Below the pieces are notes generated by a model, which did no database searches, was not told where the DNA came from, and saw only the letters and a program-made list of their open reading frames with translations. Below are positions 50,317 to 60,158 of a stretch of 64,000 bases of DNA, piece by piece (positions within the stretch are counted from its first letter, which is position 1; the number at the start of each line of letters is the position of its first letter). The stretch comes from Streptomyces graminofaciens (GTDB lineage: Bacteria > Actinomycetota > Actinomycetes > Streptomycetales > Streptomycetaceae). Where the stretch lies: NCBI RefSeq assembly GCF_030294945.1, contig NZ_AP018448.1, forward strand, positions 62,001-126,000, in the 5' to 3' direction. Made by a program: the position numbers and the translations under genes.

Positions 50317-51189
50317 ATGTCTGTCGTCGCGCCCAGCGGGCGCACCATCGCCGAGCGTATCGGTGTCTCCACCGTCTGCTTCCGGCACCTTGAGCTGGCC
50401 CCCGCCCTGGAACGGATCGCCTCACTGGGCGCCGACGCCGTCGACCTCGTAGCACTGCGTGGACTGTGCGAGCACGTCTCTCCCGACGGCGAACCCGGTC
50501 AGCTGCGCAAGGCCGCAGCCGCGGTCGAGGCCAGCGGTCTGAAGCCGCTCGCGCTGAACGCGGATCCCGAGTCCTTCGACGAGCAGGACTTCGCCGTGGT
50601 ACTGAACCGCGTGGAGAGGCTGACCGAATTCTGCGCCACCGTCGGTTCGCCTCTGCTCATCCTTCCTGCCGGTGCTGCCCTGTACCACGGCGACAACGAC
50701 GTCACGGCCGGTGACCTCACGGCTCGGCTTGCCCAGGTGATCGAAGGCTCCCTCATGGCGGCGGCCGTCGGGCAGCGATACGGGGTGCAGGTGGCCGTCG
50801 AGGCACCGCACTACCTCCGGCTGGCCAGCACGCTCGAACTGGCCGACCAACTGGGTTCGCAGCTGCCGCTGGTGTTCGACACCTCGCATGTCGCCGCGGG
50901 TGGCTTCGACCCCGCGCAGGCGTTCCCCCAGCGCGCCCACCAGATCGTGCACGTGCAGTTGCGCGACGCGGTCCCTGGCGACATACGGCGTGCTGTCGGC
51001 CACGGAGACATCGACTTCGCCCGGTTCTTCGACGCCTCGGAATCCGCCGGCTACCAGGGCGCCTATGTTCTGGAGTTGGAGACCCACAACAGCCCGTACA
51101 CCAGCAAGGACGACGAGGTGACGGCAGCTCTGTCCGCCATGTTCCTCGCAGCCTCAGAAAGTGGACACGACGGCCGGGAGGACCGATGA
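50317..51189 (+). CDS. Sugar-phosphate isomerase/epimerase-like TIM barrel
   Basis: This 290-residue protein has the AP-endonuclease-2-like TIM barrel of xylose-isomerase-type enzymes: VSTVCFRHLELAPALERIAS, VAVEAPHYLRLASTLELADQ, PLVFDTSHVAAGGFDPAQAF and YVLELETHNSPYTSKDDEV. Metal ligands are expected at the Glu of VEAPHY, the Asp/His of FDTSHVA, the His of VQLRDA and the Glu of LELETH. The family includes hydroxypyruvate isomerase, 2-oxo-tetronate isomerase (OtnI) and inosose dehydratase. With the kinase and dehydrogenase that follow it probably isomerises a C4-C5 keto-sugar or keto-acid. Its stop overlaps the next start (ATGA). Confidence 0.83.
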   Translation: MSVVAPSGRTIAERIGVSTVCFRHLELAPALERIASLGADAVDLVALRGLCEHVSPDGEPGQLRKAAAAVEASGLKPLALNADPESFDEQDFAVVLNRVERLTEFCATVGSPLLILPAGAALYHGDNDVTAGDLTARLAQVIEGSLMAAAVGQRYGVQVAVEAPHYLRLASTLELADQLGSQLPLVFDTSHVAAGGFDPAQAFPQRAHQIVHVQLRDAVPGDIRRAVGHGDIDFARFFDASESAGYQGAYVLELETHNSPYTSKDDEVTAALSAMFLAASESGHDGREDR

Positions 51190-52118
51190 CACGCGTGGGA
51201 TTCGTGGGGGTCGGAGCCATCGGCCTGCCCATGGCGAAGCATCTGGTCACTGCCGGATTCGAGGTCGTCGCCTTCGACGCGTCCCCGGCGCGGCTGGACG
51301 AGGCTGCCGCAGCGGGGATGCTTCCGGCAACCAGCGCCGGGGAAACGGCCAAGGACGCCGACGCGGTCCTGGTGATGGTGGCCACGCCTCAGCAGTTGCA
51401 CGAGGCGGTCCTTGGAGACGGAGGAGTCGCCGAGGGGATCGCCGCGGGCACCTGCTGCGTGATCATGAGCACCGTTGGTGTCGACGGTGTCCACGCGGTC
51501 GCCGATGCCCTCGCCGAGCGCGGGATCGGGGTCCTGGACGTACCCGTCACCGGTGGAGTGGCCCGAGCCGAGACCGGCACGCTGACACTGCTGGCCGGCG
51601 GCGACCTCGACCTGCTGGCCCGTCACACGAACCTCCTGACGCCGATGGGCCGGATCGTCCTGTGCGGCCCGGCCGTGGGCGACGGGCAGGCGGTCAAACT
51701 GGTCAACCAACTGCTGTGCAGCGTCCACTTGGCCGCGGCCGCCGAGGCTCTGGCCTTCGCGGAGGCCCTCGGTCTGGACCCGGACACCGTGCTCGAGATC
51801 GTCAAGGACGGTGCGGCCGGCTCGTGGATGCTGTCCGACCGCGGCCCTCGCATGCTCGCCGAGGATCCGCCGGTCCGCTCCGCCGTCGACATCTTCGTCA
51901 AGGACGCGACGTTGGTCGCCCAGGCCGCCGGCGTGGCCGGATTCGACGCGCCGCTGCTCACGGCGGCGGCAAGCCGGTTCCGTGCCGCCGCGGCTGCCGG
52001 TCTGGGCCGCGCTGACGACTCCCGCGTCATCACCACGTACCGCGCTGCCGGGCCTGGACCGGGAACCGGACGAGCAGGGGCGGATGATGCCGCGTCAAAC
52101 TTGGAGAACGACCGATGA
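51186..52118 (+). CDS. 3-Hydroxyisobutyrate dehydrogenase-family oxidoreductase
   Basis: This 310-residue beta-hydroxyacid dehydrogenase has an N-terminal Rossmann motif VGFVGVGAIGLPMAKHLVTA, the substrate-binding GGVARAETGTLTLLAGGD near residue 125, and the catalytic lysine region QAVKLVNQLLC near 170. The family includes L-threonate dehydrogenase (LtnD), tartronate semialdehyde reductase and 6-phosphogluconate-like enzymes, which act on C3-C5 hydroxy acids. Its place between an isomerase and a kinase is like the tetronate pathways, where LtnD makes a 3-oxo acid. It is translationally coupled on both sides. Confidence 0.85.
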   Translation: MTRVGFVGVGAIGLPMAKHLVTAGFEVVAFDASPARLDEAAAAGMLPATSAGETAKDADAVLVMVATPQQLHEAVLGDGGVAEGIAAGTCCVIMSTVGVDGVHAVADALAERGIGVLDVPVTGGVARAETGTLTLLAGGDLDLLARHTNLLTPMGRIVLCGPAVGDGQAVKLVNQLLCSVHLAAAAEALAFAEALGLDPDTVLEIVKDGAAGSWMLSDRGPRMLAEDPPVRSAVDIFVKDATLVAQAAGVAGFDAPLLTAAASRFRAAAAAGLGRADDSRVITTYRAAGPGPGTGRAGADDAASNLENDR

Positions 52119-53863
52119 CCCATCTGTTCAACGACCCGGCGGCCTTCACCGAGGACATGCTCGCCGGATTCCTCGACGCCAACTCCGACTACGTCACCGG
52201 CGTACCCGGGGGCGTGGTCCGTGCCCAGGAGACCCCCCAGGGCAAGGTCGCCGTCGTCGTCGGAGGCGGCTCCGGGCACTACCCCGCCTTCTGCGGCGTC
52301 GTCGGCCGTGGCTTCGCCGATGGCGCTGTCGTCGGGAACATCTTCACCTCGCCCTCCGCCCAGGAGGCCTACACCGTGGCGAAGGCCGCAACCGGTGACG
52401 CAGGGGTGCTGATCCTCTCCGGGAACTACGCGGGCGACGTCCTGAACTTCACCAGCGCCGCGCAGCGGCTGACCGCTGAGGGCATGCAGGCCCGGGTGCT
52501 GTTCGTCACGGACGATCTCGCCAGTGCACCCGCCACCGAACCCGAGCGCCGCCGAGGGGTGGCCGGTGACTTCGTGGTCTTCCGTGTGGCGGGTGCCGCG
52601 GCCGAGGCCGGCTACGACCTCGACGCCGTGGAGACCGCGGCGAGGCGCGCCAACGACCGTACCCACACCCTCGGAGTGGCCTTCTCCGGCTGCACCCTGC
52701 CAGGCGCTCGGACGCCTCTGTTCACCGTGCCCGAGGGACGCATGGGCGTCGGGCTGGGGATCCACGGTGAGCCCGGAGTGTCGGAGGCCGACATGCCGTC
52801 CGCCTCCGAACTGGCCGTCCGGCTCGTCGACGGTGTTCTCGCCGAGCGCCCCGCCGACTGCTCGGGCCGCATCGCGGTGATCCTCAACGGACTGGGCACC
52901 ACCAAGTACGAGGAACTCTTCGTCGTGTGGGCGACGGTGTCGCGACTCCTCACCGAACGGGGCCTGACCGTCGTCGAACCAGAGGTGGGCGAGTTGGTGA
53001 CCAGCCTCGACATGGCCGGTGTCTCCCTCACCGTGACCTTCCTCGACGAGGAACTGGAGTCACTGTGGCGCGCGCCGGCGGACACCCCCGCCTACCGCAA
53101 GGGGCTCGCCCGCCTCGCCCAGGAGGGAGGCGAGCGCCGACGGCGCTCCCCAGCAGCACAGGGCGGCACGTCCACCGAGACGGCACAGATCCCGCCCGCG
53201 ACACCCGCGTCCCGGCAGGCCGCAGCCGCCGTCGTCACAGCCCTGAGCAGCATGCGGACCGCACTGATCGAATCCGCCGACGAACTCGGCCGCATCGACG
53301 CCGTCGCCGGAGACGGCGACCACGGGCGGGGCATGGTCAAGGGCGTGACCGCCGCAGTCGAGGCGGCCATGTCTCTTGCCGAGCACGGGGCAGGCGTGTC
53401 CACCATGCTGACCGGGGCGGGCGACGCCTGGGCCACGAGAGCGGGTGGTACCTCCGGTGCCCTGTGGGGAGCCGGTCTGTGTGCGGCCGGGGCACGTCTG
53501 AGCGACACCGCGTCCACCATCACCGCCGAGGATGTCTCGGACGCCCTGCGGCGAGGGGTGAACACCATCGTCGCCATCGGCAAGGCCGCTCCTGGTGACA
53601 AGACGCTGCTGGACGCTGCCCTGCCGTTCGCCGATGCCCTGGAGAGCGCCATCGGCCGTGGCGCGGACCTGTGGACCGCGTGGGACGAGGCGGCGGCCGT
53701 GGCCCACACCGCTGCCCTGGCGACCGCGGACCTGGTTCCGAAGACAGGCCGGGCCCGCCCGTTGGCGGCCCGCAGCATCGGCACGCCCGATGCCGGGGCG
53801 ACGTCCTACGCCCTGTGTGTCCGATCAGTCCTTTCCATACGCACGAAGGAGCACGCCGAATGA
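52115..53863 (+). CDS. Dihydroxyacetone kinase-family protein (DhaK and DhaL fused)
   Basis: This 582-residue single-chain kinase has two parts. The DhaK part (1-330) has [14 protein letters not shown] near residue 48 and the histidine that binds the carbonyl in GLGIHGEPG near 210. The DhaL ATP-binding part (365-582) has [13 protein letters not shown] near 395 and [20 protein letters not shown] near 430. A Pro/Ala/Thr-rich linker separates them. One-chain enzymes use ATP rather than PEP-derived phosphate. Apart from dihydroxyacetone, members phosphorylate D- and L-erythrulose and branched ketoses. With an RpiB-type isomerase directly after it (ATGA overlap), a tetrulose or pentulose kinase is more likely than glycerol metabolism. 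Confidence 0.88.
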   Translation: MTHLFNDPAAFTEDMLAGFLDANSDYVTGVPGGVVRAQETPQGKVAVVVGGGSGHYPAFCGVVGRGFADGAVVGNIFTSPSAQEAYTVAKAATGDAGVLILSGNYAGDVLNFTSAAQRLTAEGMQARVLFVTDDLASAPATEPERRRGVAGDFVVFRVAGAAAEAGYDLDAVETAARRANDRTHTLGVAFSGCTLPGARTPLFTVPEGRMGVGLGIHGEPGVSEADMPSASELAVRLVDGVLAERPADCSGRIAVILNGLGTTKYEELFVVWATVSRLLTERGLTVVEPEVGELVTSLDMAGVSLTVTFLDEELESLWRAPADTPAYRKGLARLAQEGGERRRRSPAAQGGTSTETAQIPPATPASRQAAAAVVTALSSMRTALIESADELGRIDAVAGDGDHGRGMVKGVTAAVEAAMSLAEHGAGVSTMLTGAGDAWATRAGGTSGALWGAGLCAAGARLSDTASTITAEDVSDALRRGVNTIVAIGKAAPGDKTLLDAALPFADALESAIGRGADLWTAWDEAAAVAHTAALATADLVPKTGRARPLAARSIGTPDAGATSYALCVRSVLSIRTKEHAE

Positions 53864-54354
53864 CCGGACACCAGCCCCTGCGACTGGTCGTCGGCTGCGA
53901 CGACGCGGGCCTGGAATACAAGGAGGCCCTCAAGGCCGACCTGCAGGCAGACGACCGGATCGCCGAGGTCATCGACGTGGGGGTGAGCCCAGGCGAGACC
54001 ACCGCCTATCCGCATGTAGCGGTTACCGCGGCCAAGCTTGTCGCGGCAGGGGAAGCAGAGCGGGCACTCCTCATCTGTGGCACCGGGCTCGGTATGGCGA
54101 TATCCGCCAACAAGGTGCCGGGCGTCCGGGCCGTCACCGCCCACGACAGCTTCTCGGTGGAGCGGGCCGTGCTGTCCAACAACGCCCAGGTGTTGTGCTT
54201 CGGCCAGCGGGTCGTGGGCCTGGAACTCGCCCGCCGCCTGGCTCGCGAATGGCTCGACTACCGCTTCGACACCAGCTCCGCCTCCGCCGCCAAGGTCGCG
54301 GCAATCTCCGGATACGAGCAGAAGACTCCCTCGAACGACTCCGGCACACCGTGA
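53860..54354 (+). CDS. RpiB/LacAB-family sugar-phosphate isomerase
   Basis: This 164-residue protein starts [18 protein letters not shown] and has the RpiB catalytic stretch [20 protein letters not shown] near residue 68, followed by [20 protein letters not shown] near 92. The normal catalytic cysteine is present in ICGTG. Members isomerise ribose-5-phosphate, allose-6-phosphate or, in tetritol catabolism, erythrulose-4-phosphate. The start overlaps the kinase stop, so both form a module: kinase makes a ketose phosphate, this enzyme isomerises it. Its product could enter transketolase, which lies next downstream. Confidence 0.9.
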   Translation: MTGHQPLRLVVGCDDAGLEYKEALKADLQADDRIAEVIDVGVSPGETTAYPHVAVTAAKLVAAGEAERALLICGTGLGMAISANKVPGVRAVTAHDSFSVERAVLSNNAQVLCFGQRVVGLELARRLAREWLDYRFDTSSASAAKVAAISGYEQKTPSNDSGTP

Positions 54355-54655
54355 TCGAACCTGCCCAGCCCACCCTCGACAGTCCCGCCTTCCCCCACTG
54401 AGGCGCGTCAGCCCCTCCCGGCCGGTGCTCACCATCGGCGGCTTCGGGGGCATCATCGGGCGGTCGTACTGGCCGATCCTCTCCCGCTCCTTCTCGTTCT
54501 CCGCCACCGGAAGCGACCCGCTGCCCCGTCCTTGGCTCCCGAGAGGCCCGGTTCGGTGTCTCGCTGAGGGGCGAGTGATCGACGCATGCCGGACGGCGCC
54601 GCCGAGGCAACCCTCTCCGCCGCGACGCGGCTATGAACCGCAGAATGGAACCCCC
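54355..54655. other. Gap between RpiB-type gene and transketolase
   Basis: No supported gene lies in this 301-bp gap. A short minus-strand frame from 54507 reads MAENEKERERIGQY but has no convincing ribosome site. The gap may contain a separate promoter for tkt-tal. I saw no clear -35/-10 pair or terminator here. Confidence 0.4.
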
Positions 54656-56740
54656 ATGCACGTGTCCCCGTCCGACCTCGAGTGGACCGAGTTGGACCAG
54701 CGGGCCGTCGACACCGCCCGCGTCCTGGCCGCCGACGCCGTACAGAAGGTCGGCAACGGCCATCCCGGTACGGCGATGAGCCTGGCTCCCGCCGCCTACA
54801 CCCTCTTCCAGAAGGTGATGCGGCACGACCCCGCCGACCCCGACTGGGTCGGGCGCGACCTCTTCGTGCTGTCCGCCGGCCACTCGTCCCTGACCCTCTA
54901 CACCCAGCTCTACCTGGCCGGATTCGGCCTGGAGCTGGACGACCTGAAGGCCTTCCGCACCTGGGGCTCGAAGACCCCGGGCCACCCGGAGTACGGCCAC
55001 ACCAAGGGCGTCGAGACCACCACAGGCCCGCTGGGCCAGGGTGTCGCCAACGCGGTGGGCATGGCGATGGCCGCCCGCTACGAGCGCGGCCTGTTCGACC
55101 CGGAGGCCGCCGAGGGCGAGTCACCGTTCGACCACTTCATCTACTGCATCGCCGGTGACGGCTGTCTCCAGGAGGGCATCTCCGCCGAGGCCTCGTCGAT
55201 GGCGGGCCACCAGAAGCTCGGCAACCTGATCCTGCTGTGGGACGACAACCACATCTCGATCGAGGGCGACACCGAGACGGCCGTCTCCGAGGACACGGCC
55301 AAGCGGTACGAGGCCTACGGCTGGCACGTGCAGCGTGTGGAGCCGAAGGACGACGGCGACCTGGACCCGGCCGCGATCTTCGAGGCCATCGAGAAGGCGA
55401 AGGCGGTCACGGACCGGCCGTCCTTCATCGCGATGCGCTCGATCATCGCCTGGCCGGCCCCGAACGCGCAGAACACCGAGGCCGCGCACGGCTCGGCGCT
55501 CGGCGACGACGAGGTGGCGGCGACCAAGCGCGTCCTGGGCTTCGACCCGGAGCAGTCCTTCGAGGTCTCCGACGAGGTCATCACGCACACCCGCAAGGCG
55601 CTGGAGCGGGGCCAGGCGGCGCGCGCGGTGTGGGAGAAGGCCTACCAGCAGTGGCGGAGCAACAACCCCGAGCGCGCGGCCGAGTTCGACCGCATCGCCG
55701 CGGGTGAGCTGCCCAAGGACTGGGAGTCCGCGATCCCGGTGTTCGAGCCCGGCGAGGGTGTCGCCACCCGTGCCGCGTCCGGCAAGGTCCTCCAGGCCCT
55801 CGGCGCCGTGGTCCCCGAGCTGTGGGGCGGCTCCGCCGACCTCGCCGGCTCGAACAACACCACGATCGACAAGAACAGCTCCTTCCTACCGGCAGACAAC
55901 CCGCTGCCGGAGGCGGCCCCCTACGGCCGCACGATCCACTTCGGCATCCGCGAGCACTCCATGGCCGCGGAGATGAACGGCATCGCGCTGCACGGCAACA
56001 CCCGCGTCTACGGCGGTACGTTCCTCGTCTTCTCCGACTACATGCGCAACGCCGTACGGCTCTCGGCGCTGATGCACCTGCCGGTGACGTACGTGTGGAC
56101 GCACGACTCCATCGGCCTGGGCGAGGACGGCCCGACGCACCAGCCGATCGAGCACCTGGCCTCGCTGCGCGCGATCCCGGGTCTGAACGTCGTGCGCCCG
56201 GCGGACGCCAACGAGACGGCGATCGCCTGGCGCGAGATCCTCAAGCGCTACACCAAGGAGTTCGGCAAGGGCCAGCCGCACGGTCTGGCGCTGACCCGGC
56301 AGGGCGTGCCGACGTACGAGCCCAACGAGAACGCGGCCAAGGGCGGTTACGTGCTCTTCGAGGCGTCGAACGGCGCCCCGGAGGTCGTTCTCATCGCCAC
56401 CGGCTCCGAGGTGCACGTCGCGGTCGAGGCCCGCGAGCGGCTGGAAGCCGACGGTGTGCCGACGCGCGTGGTGTCCATGCCGTCGGTGGAGTGGTTCGAG
56501 GAGCAGGACCAGGGGTACCGGGACAGCGTTCTGCCGCCGTCCGTCAAGGCACGTGTCGCGGTCGAGGCCGGGATCGGGCTCACCTGGCACCGTTACGTCG
56601 GAGACGCTGGCCGCATCGTTTCCCTGGAGCACTTCGGCGCTTCCGCGGACGGCAAGCTCCTCTTCCAGGAGTTCGGCTTCACCGCCGAGAACGTCGCATC
56701 GGCCGCCTGCGCATCCCTGCGCCAGGGGGCCACGTCATGA
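54656..56740 (+). CDS. tkt: Transketolase
   Basis: This 694-residue protein is a full-length transketolase. It has the N-terminal ThDP motif [18 protein letters not shown] near residue 31, [19 protein letters not shown] near 105 and [19 protein letters not shown] near 165. The second domain has [19 protein letters not shown] near 425 and [18 protein letters not shown] near 483. It moves two-carbon units from ketose to aldose phosphates in the pentose phosphate pathway. No zwf or opcA genes follow, unlike the usual Streptomyces tkt-tal-zwf order, so this may be a pathway-specific second copy linked to the upstream sugar operon. The ATG follows GGAA. Confidence 0.96.
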   Translation: MHVSPSDLEWTELDQRAVDTARVLAADAVQKVGNGHPGTAMSLAPAAYTLFQKVMRHDPADPDWVGRDLFVLSAGHSSLTLYTQLYLAGFGLELDDLKAFRTWGSKTPGHPEYGHTKGVETTTGPLGQGVANAVGMAMAARYERGLFDPEAAEGESPFDHFIYCIAGDGCLQEGISAEASSMAGHQKLGNLILLWDDNHISIEGDTETAVSEDTAKRYEAYGWHVQRVEPKDDGDLDPAAIFEAIEKAKAVTDRPSFIAMRSIIAWPAPNAQNTEAAHGSALGDDEVAATKRVLGFDPEQSFEVSDEVITHTRKALERGQAARAVWEKAYQQWRSNNPERAAEFDRIAAGELPKDWESAIPVFEPGEGVATRAASGKVLQALGAVVPELWGGSADLAGSNNTTIDKNSSFLPADNPLPEAAPYGRTIHFGIREHSMAAEMNGIALHGNTRVYGGTFLVFSDYMRNAVRLSALMHLPVTYVWTHDSIGLGEDGPTHQPIEHLASLRAIPGLNVVRPADANETAIAWREILKRYTKEFGKGQPHGLALTRQGVPTYEPNENAAKGGYVLFEASNGAPEVVLIATGSEVHVAVEARERLEADGVPTRVVSMPSVEWFEEQDQGYRDSVLPPSVKARVAVEAGIGLTWHRYVGDAGRIVSLEHFGASADGKLLFQEFGFTAENVASAACASLRQGATS

Positions 56741-57858
56741 CAGATGCATTGAAGCGCCTCTCCGAGGAGGGCGTCGCGATCTGGCTGGACGACCTGTCGC
56801 GCAAGCGCATCACGTCCGGCAACCTCGCCGAGCTGCTCGACCAGAGCCACGTCGTGGGCGTCACCACGAACCCGTCGATCTTCCAGAAGGCGATCAGCAG
56901 CGGTGACGGCTACGAGCAGCAGGTCTCCGACCTCGCCGCCCGCAAGGTCACCGTCGAAGAGGCCATCCGCATGATCACGACGGCGGACGTCCGCGACGCC
57001 GCCGACATCCTGCGCCCGGTCTTCGACGCGACCGGCGGCCAGGACGGCCGGGTCTCCATCGAGGTCGACCCGCGCCTGGCCCACAACACCAAGGCCACGG
57101 TCGCCGAGGCCAAGCAGCTGGCGTGGCTGGTGGACCGGCCCAACACGCTGATCAAGATCCCGGCCACGATGGGCGGCCTGCCGGCCATCACCGAGGTCAT
57201 CGGCCTCGGCATCAGCGTCAACGTGACGCTGATCTTCTCCCTGGAGCGCTACCGCCAGGTCATGGACGCCTACCTGGCCGGCCTGGAGAAGGCCAAGGAG
57301 CGCGGCCTGGACCTGTCGAAGATCCACTCGGTGGCCTCGTTCTTCGTGTCCCGCGTGGACACCGAGATCGACAAGCGCCTCGACGCGCTCGGCACCGACG
57401 AGGCCAAGGCCGCCCGCGGCAAGGCCGGCGTCGCCAACGCCCGTCTCGCCTACCAGGCGTACGAGGAGGTCTTCTCCGACGGCCGCTGGGCCGCCCTGGA
57501 GAGCGCGGGCGCCAACAAGCAGCGTCCGCTGTGGGCCTCGACCGGCGTCAAGGACCCGGCGTACAAGAGCACGCTGTACGTCGACGAGCTGGTCGCGCCC
57601 AACACGGTGAACACCATGCCGGAGGCCACGCTGGAGGCCACCGCCGAGAGCGGTGAGATCCGCGGCAACACCATCGCCGGCACGTACGAGCAGTCGCGTG
57701 CCGAACTGGACGCGATCGAGAAGCTCGGGATCTCGTACGACGAGGTCGTCCAGCTGCTGGAGGACGAGGGCGTCGACAAGTTCGAGGCGTCCTGGAACGA
57801 CCTGCTCAAGTCGACCGAGGCGGAGCTCCAGCGCCTCGCACCCTCGGACGATCGCTGA
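56737..57858 (+). CDS. tal: Transaldolase
   Basis: This 373-residue protein is a Tal-type transaldolase of the longer actinobacterial form. It has [15 protein letters not shown] near residue 40, the Schiff-base lysine in [14 protein letters not shown] near 143, [19 protein letters not shown] near 166, and [17 protein letters not shown] near 197. It exchanges three-carbon units between sugar phosphates. The start overlaps the tkt stop (ATGA), showing tight coupling. Together they would turn pentose and tetrose phosphates from the sugar operon into glycolytic intermediates. Confidence 0.96.
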   Translation: MTDALKRLSEEGVAIWLDDLSRKRITSGNLAELLDQSHVVGVTTNPSIFQKAISSGDGYEQQVSDLAARKVTVEEAIRMITTADVRDAADILRPVFDATGGQDGRVSIEVDPRLAHNTKATVAEAKQLAWLVDRPNTLIKIPATMGGLPAITEVIGLGISVNVTLIFSLERYRQVMDAYLAGLEKAKERGLDLSKIHSVASFFVSRVDTEIDKRLDALGTDEAKAARGKAGVANARLAYQAYEEVFSDGRWAALESAGANKQRPLWASTGVKDPAYKSTLYVDELVAPNTVNTMPEATLEATAESGEIRGNTIAGTYEQSRAELDAIEKLGISYDEVVQLLEDEGVDKFEASWNDLLKSTEAELQRLAPSDDR

Positions 57859-57988
57859 TCCAGGCACGCGGGAACTCGACGACCTGTGGCTCAAGTGGAC
57901 GGTCTCCAGGGGACAGGACTGAACCGGCTGCGCCCATTCGAGACATCGGGCATCGGATACCGGCCGAAGTGGGCCGGCACGGGCTCAG

Positions 57989-58039
57989 GCCCGCAGCACT
58001 GCGCCAGGCAGTGCGGCGGGCCCAGGTGGCGTAGCCACC
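57989..58039. terminator. Double hairpin between convergent tal and binding-protein genes
   Basis: GCCCGC-A-GCACTGC and GCAGTGC-G-GCGGGC form one strong stem (57989-58021) around GCCAG. GGTGGC-GTA-GCCACC forms a second (58025-58039). Both lie between the ends of tal and the leftward binding-protein gene and probably act on both transcripts. Confidence 0.8.
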
Positions 58040-58051
58040 CCGCCTCAGGTT

Positions 58052-59071
58052 TCAGCGGGTTCCCTTCGCGGCGAACGCCGCGATGCTGTCGATGTTGCTC
58101 TTGTCGACGAAGGCCGGCCCGGTCAGTACCGGCTCCTCGCCGCCGCCGCTGTAGTTGCCGTTGTTCTTGTAGAGCCAGAGGGCGTCGACGGAGAGGTAGC
58201 CCTGCAGATACGGCTGCTGGTCGACGGCGAACTGGATGGCGCCCTTCTCGACGGCGGAGACGAGTTCCTTGTTGAGGTCGAAGGTCGCGATCTTCGCCTT
58301 GCTGCCCGCGTCCGACACCGACTGCACCGCGGTCAGCGCGATCGGGGCGCCGAGCGTGACCACCTCGTCGATGGTGGTGTCCTGCTTGAGCTTGGCGGTG
58401 ATCGTCGACTTCACGGACGGCATGTCGCTGCCGTTGACGTAGAGCACGTCGGTCTTGCCGCTGAAGGTCTTCTTCACTCCGGCGCAGCGCTCTTCGAGAT
58501 TGACGTCCCCTTGCGCATGGACGACGCACAGGGCGTGCTTGGCACCGGTGGAGTTGAGTTTCGTACCCAGCGCCTGCCCGGAGATGGACTCGTCCTGGCC
58601 GAAGAACGACAGCAGGCCCTGCTCCTTCCAGGCGGTCATGCCCGCGTTGAGCCCGACGACCGGGATGCCGGCCTTCTCCGCCTTGGCCACCACGTCCTTG
58701 AGCGCGTCCGGCTTGGCGAGGGTGACCGCGATGCCGTCGACTTTCTGGTCGATCGCGTTCTGCACCAGGTTCGCCTGGTCGCCGGCGGTCTCGTCGTTGG
58801 AGTAGATCAGCTTGACGTTGTCCTTGGCCGCGGCGGCCTCGGCGCCCTTGCGGATGGTGTCCCAGAACGTGTCGCCGGAAGGCGCATGGGTGATCATCGC
58901 GATCGTCATCCGGGGCGTGCTCGCCTTGCCCGCGGAGGCGTCGGCCGTGTCTTCCTCGGACTTCTTGCCACCGGAGCTGCTGGAACAGCCCGCGAGGGCG
59001 AGGACTACCGCCGTGGCCATGGCCAGTGCGGGGGCGACTCTGCGGGAGAAGGGAGCGGCTGTGTGGTTCAT
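58052..59071 (-). CDS. Sugar-binding lipoprotein, ABC type I family, no permease nearby
   Basis: This 339-residue lipoprotein has a signal ending VLALAGC (cysteine 29). It then has a type I periplasmic-binding fold: MTIAMITHAPSGDTFWDTIR, QNAIDQKVDGIAVTLAKPDA, GIPVVGLNAGM and IATFDLNKELVSAVEKGAIQ. The ligand is probably a monosaccharide or inositol-like compound, as suggested by three upstream Gfo/Idh/MocA dehydrogenases. GAGG precedes the ATG. It is the last gene of the LacI-controlled operon, and neither an ATPase nor a permease follows. It must borrow a transporter from elsewhere, act as a sensor, or be an operon remnant. Confidence 0.87.
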   Translation of the reverse strand: MNHTAAPFSRRVAPALAMATAVVLALAGCSSSSGGKKSEEDTADASAGKASTPRMTIAMITHAPSGDTFWDTIRKGAEAAAAKDNVKLIYSNDETAGDQANLVQNAIDQKVDGIAVTLAKPDALKDVVAKAEKAGIPVVGLNAGMTAWKEQGLLSFFGQDESISGQALGTKLNSTGAKHALCVVHAQGDVNLEERCAGVKKTFSGKTDVLYVNGSDMPSVKSTITAKLKQDTTIDEVVTLGAPIALTAVQSVSDAGSKAKIATFDLNKELVSAVEKGAIQFAVDQQPYLQGYLSVDALWLYKNNGNYSGGGEEPVLTGPAFVDKSNIDSIAAFAAKGTR

Positions 59072-59081
59072 TCTGTGCACC

Positions 59082-60155
59082 TCACTGTGCAGCAGGGGGC
59101 GGGGAAGCAGACCCGGCCCAGGCGGGGCGGGGGAAGGTGATGCCGGTCAGCCTGCGGATCTCGTCCATCGCCCGGAGGGTGACGATCGAGTCCGACAGGG
59201 GCCGCAACGGTGTTTGCGGCGAACCGGCCGCGATGCACCGGGCCGCCTCGGCGGCTTCGAAGTGCAGGGCGTCGTGGGCGGTGCGGGATTCCGTGTAGGT
59301 CAGCGGAGTGCCGCCGCCGGACGGGGTGAGCACGAGGTCGCCGGGCTGGTAGAAGGGGCCCGGCAGGCTCAGGGTCGCGTGGCTGCCGGCGATGGTCGCG
59401 GTGGTCGGGGTGTCGCTGAACAGCGTGGTGTGGACGACGGCCTGGTTGCCGTGCGTGTCACGCAGGATCGCGGATGTCTGGCCGTTCACGCCCGCGGGGT
59501 GCGGCTGGCCGGAAGCCTGGATGTGCGCGGGCGCGCCCAGGATCCAGGTGGCCAGTGAGACGGGGTAGGTGCCCAGGTCCAGCAGCGGCCCGCCGGCCAG
59601 TTCGGGGCGCAGGATGCGATGCTCCGGGCCGAAGTGCTCGCCGATGTCGGCCAGGACGGTGTGGACCTCGCCGAGGATGCCCGAGTCGAGGATCTGGCGG
59701 ACGACGTCGAACCTGGGCAGGAAGAAGGTCCACAGCGCCTCGGCGCAGAACAGGCCCCGCTCTGCGGCCAGTCGGGCGATCTCGGCCGCCTCGGCGGCGT
59801 CCAGCCCGATCGGTTTCTCCACGAGGGTGTGCTTGCCGGCCTCCAACGCCAGCCGGGCGCAGGCGAGATGGGCGGTGTGCTCGGTGGCCACGTACACGAT
59901 GTCGACGTCGCCGGCGGCGACCAGGTCTTCGTACGAGCCGTAGGAGCGGGGGATGTTGTTGGCCTCGGCGAAGTCCTTGGCGCGGGCCGCGTCGCGGGAG
60001 GCCACGGCCGTGAATCGCTGACGGGTGTGCCGCTGGACGGAGCTCACGAAGCGCTCGGCGATCCAGCCGGTGCCCAGGACCCCCCACCGCAGGGCGGGGG
60101 CGTCCATGGGGTCCGGGGTGCGGGCGGCGGGCAGTGCGGAGGGGAAGGCGGGCAT
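59082..60155 (-). CDS. Gfo/Idh/MocA-family oxidoreductase
   Basis: This 357-residue dehydrogenase has an N-terminal Rossmann fold with GVLGTGWIAERFVSSV near residue 25 and EKPIGLDAAEAAEIARLA near 113, which includes the family lysine. The C-terminal alpha/beta sheet domain has LDLGTYPVSLATWILGAP near 192. The length and the GTY motif resemble glucose-fructose-oxidoreductase and dihydrodiol-dehydrogenase-like enzymes more than IolG. The substrate is likely a sugar or cyclitol. Three bases separate it from the next upstream gene and ten from the binding protein, so it is translated from the same message. Confidence 0.85.
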   Translation of the reverse strand: MPAFPSALPAARTPDPMDAPALRWGVLGTGWIAERFVSSVQRHTRQRFTAVASRDAARAKDFAEANNIPRSYGSYEDLVAAGDVDIVYVATEHTAHLACARLALEAGKHTLVEKPIGLDAAEAAEIARLAAERGLFCAEALWTFFLPRFDVVRQILDSGILGEVHTVLADIGEHFGPEHRILRPELAGGPLLDLGTYPVSLATWILGAPAHIQASGQPHPAGVNGQTSAILRDTHGNQAVVHTTLFSDTPTTATIAGSHATLSLPGPFYQPGDLVLTPSGGGTPLTYTESRTAHDALHFEAAEAARCIAAGSPQTPLRPLSDSIVTLRAMDEIRRLTGITFPRPAWAGSASPPPAAQ

Positions 60156-60158
60156 CGC

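Noticed and set aside
54412..54507. Minus-strand peptide MAENEKERERIGQY upstream of transketolase
   Set aside because: Its composition looks protein-like, but the start lacks a ribosome site and the frame then runs antisense into the RpiB-type gene.
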